NCBI RefSeq assembly: GCF_030867145.1
Contig: NC_134434.1
Coordinates: 2,108,001 to 2,172,000 of the forward strand
DNA: 64,000 nucleotides
Source: Opisthocomus hoazin
Taxonomy: Eukaryota > Chordata > Aves > Opisthocomiformes > Opisthocomidae
Reading direction: 5' to 3'
Shown: positions 10,516 through 22,900 of the stretch, one piece after another
How the letters are laid out: each line of letters starts with the position of its first letter
Numbering within the stretch: the stretch's first letter is position 1
Made by a program: the position numbers and the translations under genes
Notes under the pieces: generated by a model
Told to the model about the DNA's origin: nothing
Database searches by the model: none
The model's input: the letters and a program-made list of their open reading frames with translations, nothing else

Positions 10516-11490
10516 CCCCTCCATTATTTTTAGCCAGAAACCAACGTCCCCCGGGCTCGGAAGCGGCTCCGACCCCTCCCCCCAACGCAGCTCCCCCCCT
10601 GGTACCCAAGGCCACGGCTGCGATTTGGGTTCGTTAAATATTTTGTTGTTTGGGGTTTTTTTTTTTTTTCTGGGATCTAAATCTGGAGCGGATTCTGCCC
10701 CTGCTCTGAACAGCGCCTGGAGCCTGGCTGGGGGGGAGAGGGAGGCAGCAGCTGACATGACAGAAGAAGTCCTGTCTCTCGATGGTTTCGGTGCCACCCC
10801 CTCCCTCCCGGCCTCTGCCTCCCGTTTGAATCACTGACAGGCCTGCAAGTATTACAGATATATATAATCTTTTTAATATCACTGACATTTTCCACTATGG
10901 AAACCGTCTCCTGTGTGCAGAGACGTTCTGGAGGGCTTGCAAGCCCAGGACTCATCTCGCCCCGGCGCCGAGGGTCCCGCCTGGGGCGGCAGGCGCAGGC
11001 AGCGGGGAGCCGTGTGCCGCCGGGCTCTGGCCAGGCAGGCTGGACACGCACCTCGGAGGAGAGCACTTCCAGCGTCCAAACCGTCCTCCGGGTCACCCAG
11101 GAGAACATCCCAGCCCTGGCAACTGAGAGGAACGGCTCTCGCCGCCCGGCCTTCCTCTGCTCGCAGCGCTCCCGGTCAGGCGGCCGAGGCAGCCAGCTTG
11201 CCCCTCTCCAGGCACTGACTTTTCACAACCAGAGTGAACCCCTCACAGGGACACAGCACCCTACGGGCCGCAGCGGAGCTGTATGAACGTGGGCTTTGCT
11301 ACGTGGCCCACAGCCCCGCTGTCAGAAGCTCTAAAGCTGATTTCCCTCAGCCCTGGCTCAAGCCGGCTGCTTGCCCAGACCCCCGCTGCCCTTGAGAAGC
11401 TTCTGGAAACGCGCTGTTGCCTTCTGCTTGCAGCATTTTCCTGGAATCCCCCTTCCCAGCCTCGCTAATGGTCATGGTGTCTTCAGGCCC

Positions 11491-11502
11491 TGACTCACGT
11501 GA
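11491..11502. promoter_or_regulatory. Overlapping AP-1 site and TCACGTGA palindrome
   Basis: TGACTCA (11491-11497) overlaps the palindrome TCACGTGA (11495-11502), the form of E-box preferred by MITF/TFE family factors. It lies about 1.2 kb upstream of the EPN3 CpG island. Motif match only. Confidence 0.3.
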
Positions 11503-13878
11503 GGGGTTTGGCATGCAACTCCCAAGGCCAGCAAGGTCGCTCACCTTGGTTATTTAGCAAACACAACACAAATTATTAACACCAATACAAATAATGCCCA
11601 CGTTTGGGAGGAGGAGGAGGAGGAAGAATACTCTCCTTGTCTCCTTGCTAGGACACGGTGTTAAGGGCTGCCCAGCCTGAGGGTCTCTGCTCCGCTGACA
11701 GACCCCCATCGCAGCTCGAGGGGTAAACGAGGGGTATGTGTTTCGAAAGGCGTTCTGTGGAAGCCAGCTCGACTGCCACTGCAGTTCCAGTCGTGTAACT
11801 TCCACAAATCAATGCAAAAGGGGGGGGGGGGGGCAGCTGGCTCAGAGCAGCCTGCAGCAGGCAGCCGGCAGAGCATGGCACTTGTCGGCCCAGCACGTCC
11901 CTTCCTGCGCGCTGCTTGTACCTTGGCCCCTGAGGACGATGTTGTCCAAGGCTGTCAAGAGGCACTGCCACTATTTATGACAAAACACCCAGACTATTCA
12001 CAGCACTTGGGTTTGTTCTCTGGGGAAGTTCTTACGCCACCCACCCTGTGCCACCAGACCCCTCCGTAGGACGCTCCTCTGACGTGAGACTCCCAGCTAC
12101 CTGCCTTCATACTAACGAGCTTTCCTGCGAGCAGGGGTATGCGCTGAGCCTGGCTTCTCCAGGCTGGGCTGGAGGCACTGATCTCGCGAAGGGGCTTTGC
12201 CATCTTGTAAGGTGAGGCTACAAAATAAAAGTATTCCTGCCTCTGAGACAATCACGTTGCCTCTATAACGTGCAGACTCCCTCTTGTCTAGAAACAGATG
12301 GCTGGAGCTGCTTGAGTTGGGCAGATTCGCAGGCTGATAATCATCTCCAGGGAGGCAGGAGCTATTGTCAGAGCCTGTGAGACACACCCCAACTGCAGGC
12401 CTTTTTCCTCCTAATTCTCAAAATGTTGCTGAAATTCTCACTAGAGGAGTGCTGAGCAGAGACATTCCCTTTGTGGGTCGGTGCCCGCTAAGCCAGAAGA
12501 GGCTCTTGGCTTCCACAGAAGCCAAAGTGCTTCCCCGCACCCCGCTAAGAGAAAGCATCTCGAGACACGAGGGGCCTCACCTGGCCAGCAACAAAATACA
12601 AGCTGCACTTCGCCGTGGTACTGCCAGGAGCCAAGGGGAAGGATACATCCTCTCCTCAGAGACAGCGTGCGAGTTAAAATGAGAAAGCAAAAGAAACCAA
12701 TTCTGCAGAAGGAACAGGTATTTTACACTCCGTGCAGCTCCAAGACGCGTGTCAGTGCGGCTGCCAACGTGAAAGAGCACGTGCCTGAGGCGCACACGCC
12801 TGGAGCACCCGCGCAGCCACGCACAGAATGTGTAACAGCAACGCTCAGCACGATACACATCTGCTGCCTAAGAACCCCAAAGGTATCACAAACTTCAGTT
12901 AATAATCTGGACTGATGTCATTTCCCCACAGGGCCAAAGCCGTCCCGGGGAATGCCGTCCAGCTGCTGTCGCAGGAAGGTGGCACTTTGCTGACAGACGC
13001 CAGGTCCCTCGACGCCACGTGGAGAGACACCCTGCGCCCAGCCCGCTCTGCCTTGGAAACCTGCTCCGACCCAAGCCCAGCTGCTGACATGCAGACCCGG
13101 GATGTCTCCACAAAAAGCTCCGGCCCAGCTCTGACGCCCAAGGAAACCCAGGCAGAAAGCGGTGATCAGCCCAGACACACACCCAGGCTGACAGACAGGA
13201 AGGGTGGCTCGAACACAAGGCCTTACCACGCTCACAGTATTTCTGGCATGAATTTCTCTCACTTGAATTCAAGAGTGTGGTCTTGGAAGGAAGCAAGTAA
13301 GAGTTGGCTCAGAATGGGGCATGGGTACCTGGGGCTGGATGAGAAGAGATGGCAACGTCAGCACAAGAAGTGAAGTCACGGCTGCGCAGCCAGGCAGGCT
13401 GGCACACCCCTGGGGCTAGTGCGTTGCCACGGGGATCAGAAAGCCTCAGAGAAGCCTGCTGTCAGCAAGGCCCGAGAGCAGCGGACAAGCAGTCAAGAAT
13501 ACGGTCAAAAATGGGATGGATTTTTCTGAGCTACTGACCTGGTACTTGGGCTCATGAGTACAAGGGACACTCTCTGCTCACTCACCCGCTAGTTAAGCAA
13601 GATCAAGAAGTAAAGAGTAAGACGTATCTCAAGTTGACTGGCACTTGTAAATTCTTCTTCCCTAGCAGAAATGCCAGTATTTTCTAGTCTTAACGGCTGC
13701 CTAGGCTGTGATATTTCTTGCCTTGTCTCTTCTTGGCAAGCGATCATCTGTGGAAGTAACAGATGATCTAGCAATAGTCTCGCATCACAGCATGTCAGAA
13801 GAGAGGCAGCCCAGGATTTGTAATCACTGCATCGCTTCAGAAAGAAGAATCTCCACTTGATCTGTGTCAAAACTGTTA

Positions 13879-13888
13879 TTTATTTATT
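13879..13888 (-). terminator. MYCBPAP: MYCBPAP poly(A) signals
   Basis: Two overlapping AATAAA hexamers on the minus strand (complement of 13879-13884 and 13883-13888) about 65-75 bases after the stop codon at 13951-13953. This gives a very short 3' UTR. Confidence 0.75.
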
Positions 13889-13950
13889 TGTTTTTTAAAA
13901 GTCAGTCTACTTCTAGTTACAAAGGCCTTCGCTCTCCCACTTCCCACCTT

Positions 13951-16900
13951 TTACTTTAGGTCCTCAAGTAAAGAAACCATTCTGCTCACCATGGAACACA
14001 GCAGCCCATAAACCTGCAGCAGAAATTAACACAAGAGAGAGTGAAAGCACACGAAGAAATCCCGACGATGAGACTGCCAGGCAGAGAGGTGTCTTCTCAC
14101 ACGGGAGCACATTAACGTACGGGCACGCAACCACGTAGAAGCAGCTGCCTGCTAACAGAGCTCAGCTCTGGTAAGAACGTTTCTGGCTGTGAAGTGTGTT
14201 TAACGCTACCCGAGACACAATTAATTCTGCTGATCCCTCAAGAGTCCGCAAGCACGTTAAAGACATCCCAGACAGAAATCCCGCACGCGGCTACGTGGTG
14301 GCTGGATTTATGTTCACAGATTCCAGGCTGGAGTAAAGGACATCTTACTTTGTATTTCACACTTACCTTGCTACAGAATTACGGACCAATGTTTTGTCAG
14401 CTTTCTGAGTTTAACTAAACGCTTACCTCTCCGCCTAAGCGTCAGTGTAAGCTGACAAGCAAAGAACAAAAACAAGAAACAAAGACAGAAGCTTGGGTCA
14501 CACTCACCTCAACATAAAGTTTTTCCCTGTATGTCCCATACAAAACGGGGTCCACCTGCTCCTGAGGAGCTACAGCTGCCACGGGCTGTGCTCCCTCTTT
14601 CACCTCTTGCGATGAAGTGGGAGATCTCAGCTTTTTCTCATCTTTTAACTTTCTGCTGCTTGGACCCTCCTATTCAGGGACAGACACACAAAAAAGAAAG
14701 AAGCGACACAGGTCAGAAGACCTTTCAGACCATTGCAGCAGCAGCACCTCCTTCCCCGGGCTGGAAACCAGCTCGCACTCAGGACACCCAACCTCAGAAC
14801 GGATCTCACCGGCCCCAGCACTTAGGTTTCAACAGGCATCCCAACACATACCTCTTTCTCCTTCTCCGCTGTCTTTGTTGTTCTTGGTTTGCCTTCTTTA
14901 CCCTTCCCAACAAACAACTTTTCCTCATCTTTTCTAGTGGTTATTCTGTCTTCCTTTCCTCCTTTTATAGGTTGCTTTACTTCCACTACAAAAGAATTTC
15001 AATTACCCAGAAGCAACATTTTCACATCCAGAAACGCAAGCCCACTGCGCTCACGCAGTGGAAGTACATGACTTTTGCGATTTATTTTCCTCTTTTTATT
15101 AATCATCTGTGCTGTACTGCGCTGAAAAACAAAACCTCAGAGAGTGTTTTGTTTAAATAAGGAACGAACAGGTCTCAGACGTGTATTGGAACAAGCCTGT
15201 AAGACAGCTAATAGTGAGACAGGGGTTTCTGAAAGCCATGGCTACATCCAGCTAAATTAAAAGGCTTATTTTGTGTGGTGTTTCTTTTAATGACAACAAA
15301 CCACAGATCACAACTAGTATCACACAATCTGCCATTTTTTCTGACGCAAATTTTTACAAAAGCCTTGAGCAGGAACTGCTGAAATTGCCAGTCAGCACGT
15401 TTTCTGGATTTCCAACAGCCCGCAGAAACCAGTTGCTGTGCTAAAACGACCATTTACCTGTTTTCTCTGGAACATCTGCATAGGTGTCCTTCTCAGACAA
15501 GCGAAGTATGGATCTCAGCCTCATAGAGTGACTCACCAGACCATCAATTGTTTCACGCCACAGCTGGAGACTGAGAAAAGCATCGGAATCAGCAGGGAAG
15601 ACTGCACAGTAACTGCCATCCCGTTTTACCCTGTGCTCAGGAGGGGAGGCAGCTTACAGCTGAGAGCTGCTCTGTCCAACTAAACCAATAAAACAGCACT
15701 CGCCACCTAAAAATCTGTGCGGAGGGAAGCTAAATTATTTTCCTCATGTTTGAGCCCTCTGAGGTTTCAACAGTTTGCAAATCAATGGGCTTATATGGAG
15801 CCACAGATATTACTGTGAAACTCGATCTCCTGCTCTTCCACACGACACGTGTTGGTAAATCGGCATCGACCCGCTCTCTGCATTTACCAAGAGGAACCTG
15901 CGTCCTTCTAATTTAGAAGCAACTAGAAGCTGCTGCCATGTTTACAGTCTGAAAGCCTGAGCAAAGAGCGCAGAGAATGTATGAGGGAGGATACAGTTAT
16001 CCGAGTAAAAGGGTACAGAAAATTACCCAAAGGTCTCATAGAATAATTTTGCCAGAAATAATCTTGTGTAGTCCCCAAAATCACATTAATTTATTATTCT
16101 AAACTTATATCCAGGAAGGGGGGGGGAAGGCATTTGGGTCTTAGACAGCTGCTACAATTAATCTACAAAAAACCCAGAGCGTAAATGAACTTCTAGACTC
16201 CACCTAGTTATCCGCACTCTGAATCACAGCACTTGCAACAGAGCTCGCTAAGGCTCTTGATCACACGATACATTTCCAAGCCTCATCTTGCAAAGGTAAC
16301 GCACCAGACAAAATACAAAAGGTTTGATGACTTAGTTGGCCTCTGTTTAACACACAGCTCCAGCGCTGCCTTGTTGAGCTGGGCCAGTGCTGCTTCTCGC
16401 TGCTCCTCCTTGGGGATCGACTTTATAGCCTGATGTGAGAGAAAACAGAGGGTCTGTGGAACGCTTCTCAGTCTTCATTCCCAGTCTGTGGACCCTGAGC
16501 TCGACAGACCACACCAGGGCTGTCTTCCTGGACACTGGTCTGAAACCAGGTTGCACTGGGCACTTACACACCCAGACGTGGCTTCCTACAGAGCTGGGAT
16601 TTGGCCAAGGTGCACACGTGACCCAAGATGCGGGGAGCAACCCCAGCCTCCCCAGTTAGATTCACAGTAAGCCCCTTTGCAGCTTCCCAGGCATAGTTAG
16701 TCCCTGCGCTGGAGAACAGGGTTCCAGCGAGCTAGAAGGCCCTGAAGTAAAGATTAGTTATAAAAGCAGCAGATATTTTCAAGAGAGCACTACAGAAAAA
16801 TTGTGCTGACAGAATCCAAACCGCTCTTGCTTTAATCCAGGGAGGTCTGTACATTACCCACAGCCTGTCACGAGTGCCCCCGTGGTGCTCTGATGAATAG

Positions 16901-19900
16901 CAAGGACTCTCCAAGGAGAGGAGCCCTTGGGGAAGCCACAGGAGGCTGCAGGATTAGCTGGCCCCCCACATTCAGTCCCGGGATGACAGAAAGCTAATGG
17001 GGGAAGAGCTTAAAATATCTACTACATTGTGTGGTTCTCTTTCTTCTTCACACAACAGCCCTCAGAGTCTCTCCTGGGAATCTCTTTACAAGAGCACTGA
17101 GGGTGCGGTCAGCAGAGCTGAAGTGCTTTTCTGCGACACACATCATAAATTATCTCTAGCTCACAGCACGCTGGAAGCAGACCTTCGGGTGGGCCCACAC
17201 TGGGGTAGGCCAGGCTGTTTGTAGGGAAAATGGAAACACCATCAGCTTGTCACAGCACTAGGGGGAACAGGGGTGACGACCTGCTTAAAGTCATCGAGGG
17301 AGAGGTTCCATCCTGAGGAGCCTGGTTCTTCCTCCTCCATGGTCATCAGTTGACTCCGAGCCTCTCCGAGCCTGTTCTTCCAACCTGGGACCTCTGCAGA
17401 GCTGCTCCCAGCAGGGAGAGCCTCCGAGGTCCTCTTCTGGTACTGCACATCTTCCGCAGTGCTCTTCTGGCCCGAGGGCACTTCCTTCTCTGAGGCTGAA
17501 GGAGCAGTCATGTGCTGTCTCCACAGTTCATGCAGCTGCTTTACCACTTGAGGCTGATAATGCAACTGTGATAATGGGGAAGAGGTAAACGGTGAAATGA
17601 GCTATGCCCTTCCTCTACAAACCTAATTGTTAAAGCCACCGTGGCAGACTATGCCAGCCTCCAGAAACCCAGGGAGGCACCAGCCCCACGAGCCCGCCCT
17701 CCCTGCTATTTCAGTTGTGTAGCCCATCAAACAGCAGACGTCACCTTGGGATTCATCCGGTGGAACAGCTCTTCCTCCGTGACACAGGCATCCGCCGGAG
17801 ACGGAGCGCGTTCTGGGGTCCGAATTTGGACAGCGAGTTCTTTCAGTGTCTCTTCTACCACAGCAGCAGCTACCCGAGCAGCCAGGTCTCTCTGAGGCAC
17901 CACAACAAGCACAGCATGTGTGAGTCTCCGTTCCATATACAACACAAATTCACACCCACACTAGTAGCCACATGTATACGTTATATAGGGTTACAAGGAC
18001 AACTACAAACTCTGCTAAGCAGAGCGATACTTACAGCAGCTTTTCAACAGGAACCCTGCAAACCCTCCCCCAACCTACACTTTCCAAAGTGTAGTGTAAT
18101 TGTCAATTTATCTCTTAACTGATACCACAGCGTGGACACCTAATCCCATCCCCACTAATGAATTTCATTAGTTGCTTACCAACAGAAAATTCATTCTCTA
18201 AAGGACCACCATGCACAGTTTAGAAGACGCAATCATGTCTTTATTAACAACGTTACAATAGACTGCAGAGTTCTCCCATTTTATTTAGCAAACCTGCTCA
18301 AGTATGCACAGATGCTCTGTAAATAAATAATCATCTCACTCTCAGCCCTAACTGCACAGCAATAAAAATACCATGTCATCCACTCCCACCCTTATCCTCT
18401 ATTTGCATATGAAGTTCAAAGCTCCCAGTTACCCAGTTACATGCTTGGTTACCTCCAGTTTCTCTCTGACGTCAGCCAATTTATCCTCACACACAGCAAT
18501 TCCCCAAAGGGTCACCTGCAGCAGAGCTCCTCCTAATAACACAGGATGTGTCCTAAATTCCCAGGACTCGCTGTAAATGCCTGCTCTCTCGGACTTGAAA
18601 AGAAAGACAAACTTCCTAGTTTCTCCAGGCAAAATCACACCTGAAATAAGAGACAAAATGTATCAGTCTGCAAGAAGCCACCTGGTTAACTTGACTTTTT
18701 TCCAATCCCACCCCGAGCGTCCTTATCTCTGTATGAGACTCTTTCCCCCTAGCTCAGCTGGTTATCACACTTCAGCGAGCTATTTTTCTCCTTCCAGATT
18801 TACTCCCAGTCACCATGCTGCTGAACTGGTGGTATTTCCACTGCACACTCCTTTCACACAAGCTGAGTACTCTCTCTGGCAGACCATGCCCAGTTTGCCC
18901 TCAGAAAATGATTCACTTCTCAACATTCCACCCAGGAGCAACCTTCTTTCTTTCAAGTGCCATGAAAGGGATCTGCCTCGCACAGCACGCCTCTTTAGGT
19001 GTGAGTCAGCTCTGATGCCCAGGGTGCTTTCCTAAGGACAATCACCCAACAGGCTTGCTCTGCCATTAGCCAGAGTCAGCATCTCAGGTAACTCCTGCAT
19101 ACGTGCTCTCTAGCCTACCTACAAAGGTCTCAGAGATCAGCAGCTCCCATACCTGGTCTGGTATCAAAGTAAAAACGCTGAATCAGCTCCCACACGGTTT
19201 CTCTGGAGGGAATCCGCTGGGGAAGCCTCATCCAGCTGTACCAGATGGCAGTTGTGCCATCATTGCTCACTGTCAGCAGGCTTTCAGCTATCTCACCAGC
19301 CAAAGCCTCAAAGGTGAGCCGGGCAGCAATACCAATTTCATCCTAGAAGGAAGAAGAAAAAGACACAGATAACTATTTCTACTCTATCTGGCAGAATTTA
19401 CCTTGCCTGAAGTCATGCCACAAATAAGGGGATGAGCCTTGATAGGAGAACTTGAAAGGCAGGCCCAGTGAAGTGGCCATTATACAGAGAGAGCCTGGGA
19501 ATCTGCGCATCACACCACAGACAGAGCAACCCCTTCTGTTTCTAGATCTCTCCGGAGCAAACAGGAGGATACTCCACTACGGTCAGAATAAAGCCCCCAT
19601 TCTCTGGCCTGGGAGCGACATTCATTGTACAGCTGTGAGTTGGGAGCTCACGCAGGCTCAGCTTGACTAAACAACGAGAAGCGCACAGTTACCCTGCGAG
19701 AAGTGGGGCAGTCGATCCAACGAGCAGGCTGGCCACAGAAATCCAAAGACGGACCCCGTACCACCTCTGGAACCACCTCGGTACGGTCACTTAAGCTGCC
19801 ACTGCTAAAGAAAACAAAAGTCAGGGTTTTGGTGGAGTTAAATTCACTTTCAGAGGGGAGAACCAGGGTGATTTACAAGACCTTATAAGAAATAATCCCA

Positions 19901-22900
19901 ACTAATGCTTTTCCACATCGTCATCTCTTTAGGGATAGAGCCCTGCAGACGTGGTAGGCCCCAGCTAGCGACTTGTCACCATCAAGGAGGACAGGATGGC
20001 CAGAATATTAAAGAACGATACATGCCTAAGGCTGAGGGCACATGACTGAACAGCGAGAAGCCGCCCTCAGGCTGCGCCCATTACAGGTGGACAGGACAGG
20101 GGAAAAAAGGGGCAAATTCATGCTGGAAGTGGAAGGCTGGAAAAAGACGACCAGATGGAGATAATTTAGAGCAGAATCCCCACCCTGCCTCACGTAAGCT
20201 CTGGAGCCACACAGAGGGAAGACTGGAAGAAGGGCCTCGGAAAAACCTTTTCTCTGATTCTTGCTCCTTAGGCACAAAGCCCCAAGGCACAAAGAAACTT
20301 CTTGATTCCTAAGTTTGATGATTCTAGTATTAGAATACGCCTTTTATTGTGCCCCAGTGGAGATGCCTCTCCGTTCTGGATAAGAACAGCTAAGGATACC
20401 CTTACAGACTGGTGGTGCACACCCCAAATTCTTTCTTTCTGCCATGAAGTAAAACTTACAGGGTCTCAGACTCCTCAGAAGTGGTGGAACGTGGAAAAGG
20501 CTCTGTTGAGACAGATGTGAAAGGCTGCCCTTTACCGACCACCTCCAGTCCATCCAGATCCTGGACATACAGAAAAAATGACCAACTCAAGATTTCTTTT
20601 TATATAGAAAGAAAGTTAAGACACCAGACAAATGTACCCAGTCAAGTAAAGGGAAGCCGAGATATCTTACTCCTGCGATGGTTCTTATTCAGTGAATGTT
20701 CAAGAGACAAAGCAAGGCACCAGTTCTGGGTTGCCCAAGAATCCTAGATGATTGCATTGCCTACTACAAATGATGCGTGGATGGGCAAAGTCTCCTTCAC
20801 AGACACTTCTCATCCCCACAGCCACGTTTCAGAAAGAAAAAGGCAAGGTTTGTCCAGTTTTGAAGAGGAGGGGCTACCTGCCTTCAGGAGGTTATCTGGG
20901 CTGCGTGTCTTTCACACAGGTAAAGGTGCCTCCCCTCTGCCCGGAGGCACTAAATCAAAGTCCTACACCGGCATCTGACAGGGTTTTATTGCCTAGGTCT
21001 TGGCAGCTGTGTGCTGCTGGTTCAGGGTCCTGTTCTGAGGCTCCTAGAACGCTCCATGAAACACCTAGGGAGGCTAGACAGCTCTTTCCTGGGTGTGGCC
21101 CTTGGGAAATGTGGGAACTTCCAAGGTAAGTACTGTGGGGCTAAGGTTTAGATTCCTAATGCTTTTTCAGATCCTGTTCTTGGCAGTTTTATGTTACTCT
21201 ACAGCATTTGACAAAATACAAGAGATGCAAAGAATGTCCTAGCTCCTCTAGCCTTACCGGCTTATGAAAATCCAGCTCCTCTAGGACAGATTTTAGCTCC
21301 TGCCGCCGATGTTTCAGGAAAAGACTCTTGTCCCAGGTTTGACGGAAAGGGATACTCTTTGGAGGCTTCAGACCTATGGAAACACCCATACAAGAGCTCA
21401 CTCTCTGCGTACCCACCTGCCTATTAATTTCATTTTCTGTTAAACTTTGGTCTCACGGTGCTTTAAAGAGAAGGTCCAACAGATGACTGGGAAGTCGCTT
21501 GTGCTGCACCAAGTGTCGGAAGGGACAACTATTAATGTGAGCCTCGGTACTTGCAGGAGTCACTGCTTCATTCTGCTGCTTCCCCCTCCACACTTGTACC
21601 CCATTTCTGTGGAGCCGCCTCTCTGCGACGTTCCCTTACCCATTTCCACTTGGACAGTGTGGGGTTTCCCCACATGAGTGACTGGCTCTGGGGAGCCACG
21701 CTCCCTCTGCGTCAGTGTCGTCGTCAGGCCAGTGAGTTCATCTCCAATACGGTCAGGCTGGCTCCAGAACTCGCTTCCTCTTTGGTAGCCCTAGGGCGGA
21801 AAACAAGGCTCACACGGACGCTCTCAGAGGCGTACGGCTGCCTGCTATTTTTACAGGGACTAGGAGCTAAAAAGAAGAAGGAGTCTAACTCTGCTTATGC
21901 GGATATTTTAAAAATCTATAAATTATCACCTTCTGCAGAGCAAGCCCAAATTTCTATCAGGCTGCTGCCAAAGACAAAAGAAGACTTTCTTCTAGCTAGT
22001 GCTACATGAACGTTGAATGACATTGACATAATTCCTCACACAAATGCAAATTCTTTGATAGTGCTATAAACGTAAAAAATTATTTTAACATAGGATACTC
22101 CCATAATCCTCCTGACTTACCCATAGCCCTTTCTCCACGGCAATCACTAAAATTTGAGTCTGAAGCTACCAAATCTGTCTGTCCCTGGAACCACAACTGC
22201 GGCACGTCCCCAAGCCACTTCCCAGTGCACGACAGTCTGTGGTGACAACCAGCAAACGGCACTTGCCCTTGTACAGCAGTTCGTTCGCAAGGAGCCGAAG
22301 CACACCACCATCTTCCTCTGACCAGTGCGGAGAGCACAGTTCATGTTTTTATTTTTAAAGTCACTGAAAGCTCTGCTTGCACACTAGGCCGAAGGACTCG
22401 GAGTGGCTTTAATAAATATCTAATGACAGGTCTCCAGAGATGTTACTCATAACACCAGTGTCTCGGCTCTTTCACAGGAACAGAGCAACCAGGATGCAGA
22501 GCAACTGGGGCTCTCACCTTTCCAGGAAGCAGGGCAGGGAGACTCCGGTCAATGAGGTCACGTTCTTCCTGGATTTGCCTGTAATCCTCCGAGACGCTCA
22601 TCAGCAATTCATTCTCTGGCCTCTGAAGAATGTCTATGAAGAAGGAACGTCAAATCATTGCTGCTGCACTTCTGGGCACACCCTTTACCCCTACGACTGC
22701 TCACGTGTAACCCCCTTACACTGTCCCCCACCAAACCCACTGTCCAGCCCCCGGCCAGAACCCCCAGCTCAGCTCCCCACAGCGCCCAGGCCAGTAGCAC
22801 CAGCAGCACGGGGAGGCCTGTGAAGTAGACTGCAACGGCAGTAGGATTAACCCCCGTCAGCTACAACCATTACAGTTTGCTGTGATGCCATCAAACTGCC

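Larger units (their letters stand above)
10400..13870. other. Intergenic region between EPN3 and MYCBPAP
   Basis: About 3.4 kb between the EPN3 promoter and the MYCBPAP poly(A) signal. Both genes are on minus, so this is upstream of EPN3 and downstream of MYCBPAP. No exon pair with matching phase or recognisable repeat was found. A poly-G run at 11820-11834 and a composite AP-1/E-box at 11491 are the visible landmarks. Confidence 0.6.

Noticed and set aside
9606-10637. Long plus- and minus-strand frames around the EPN3 CpG island
   Set aside because: Homopolymer and TCC-repeat translation; no splice partners or similarity.
13589-13870. 93-codon minus-strand frame just past MYCBPAP
   Set aside because: Considered as the last MYCBPAP exon, but the conserved terminal exon was found at 13951-14013 with a poly(A) signal before this frame.
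16347-16640. 97-codon minus-strand frame
   Set aside because: It covers MYCBPAP exon 16 in the wrong frame; the conserved frame reads IPKEEQREAALAQLNKAALE.
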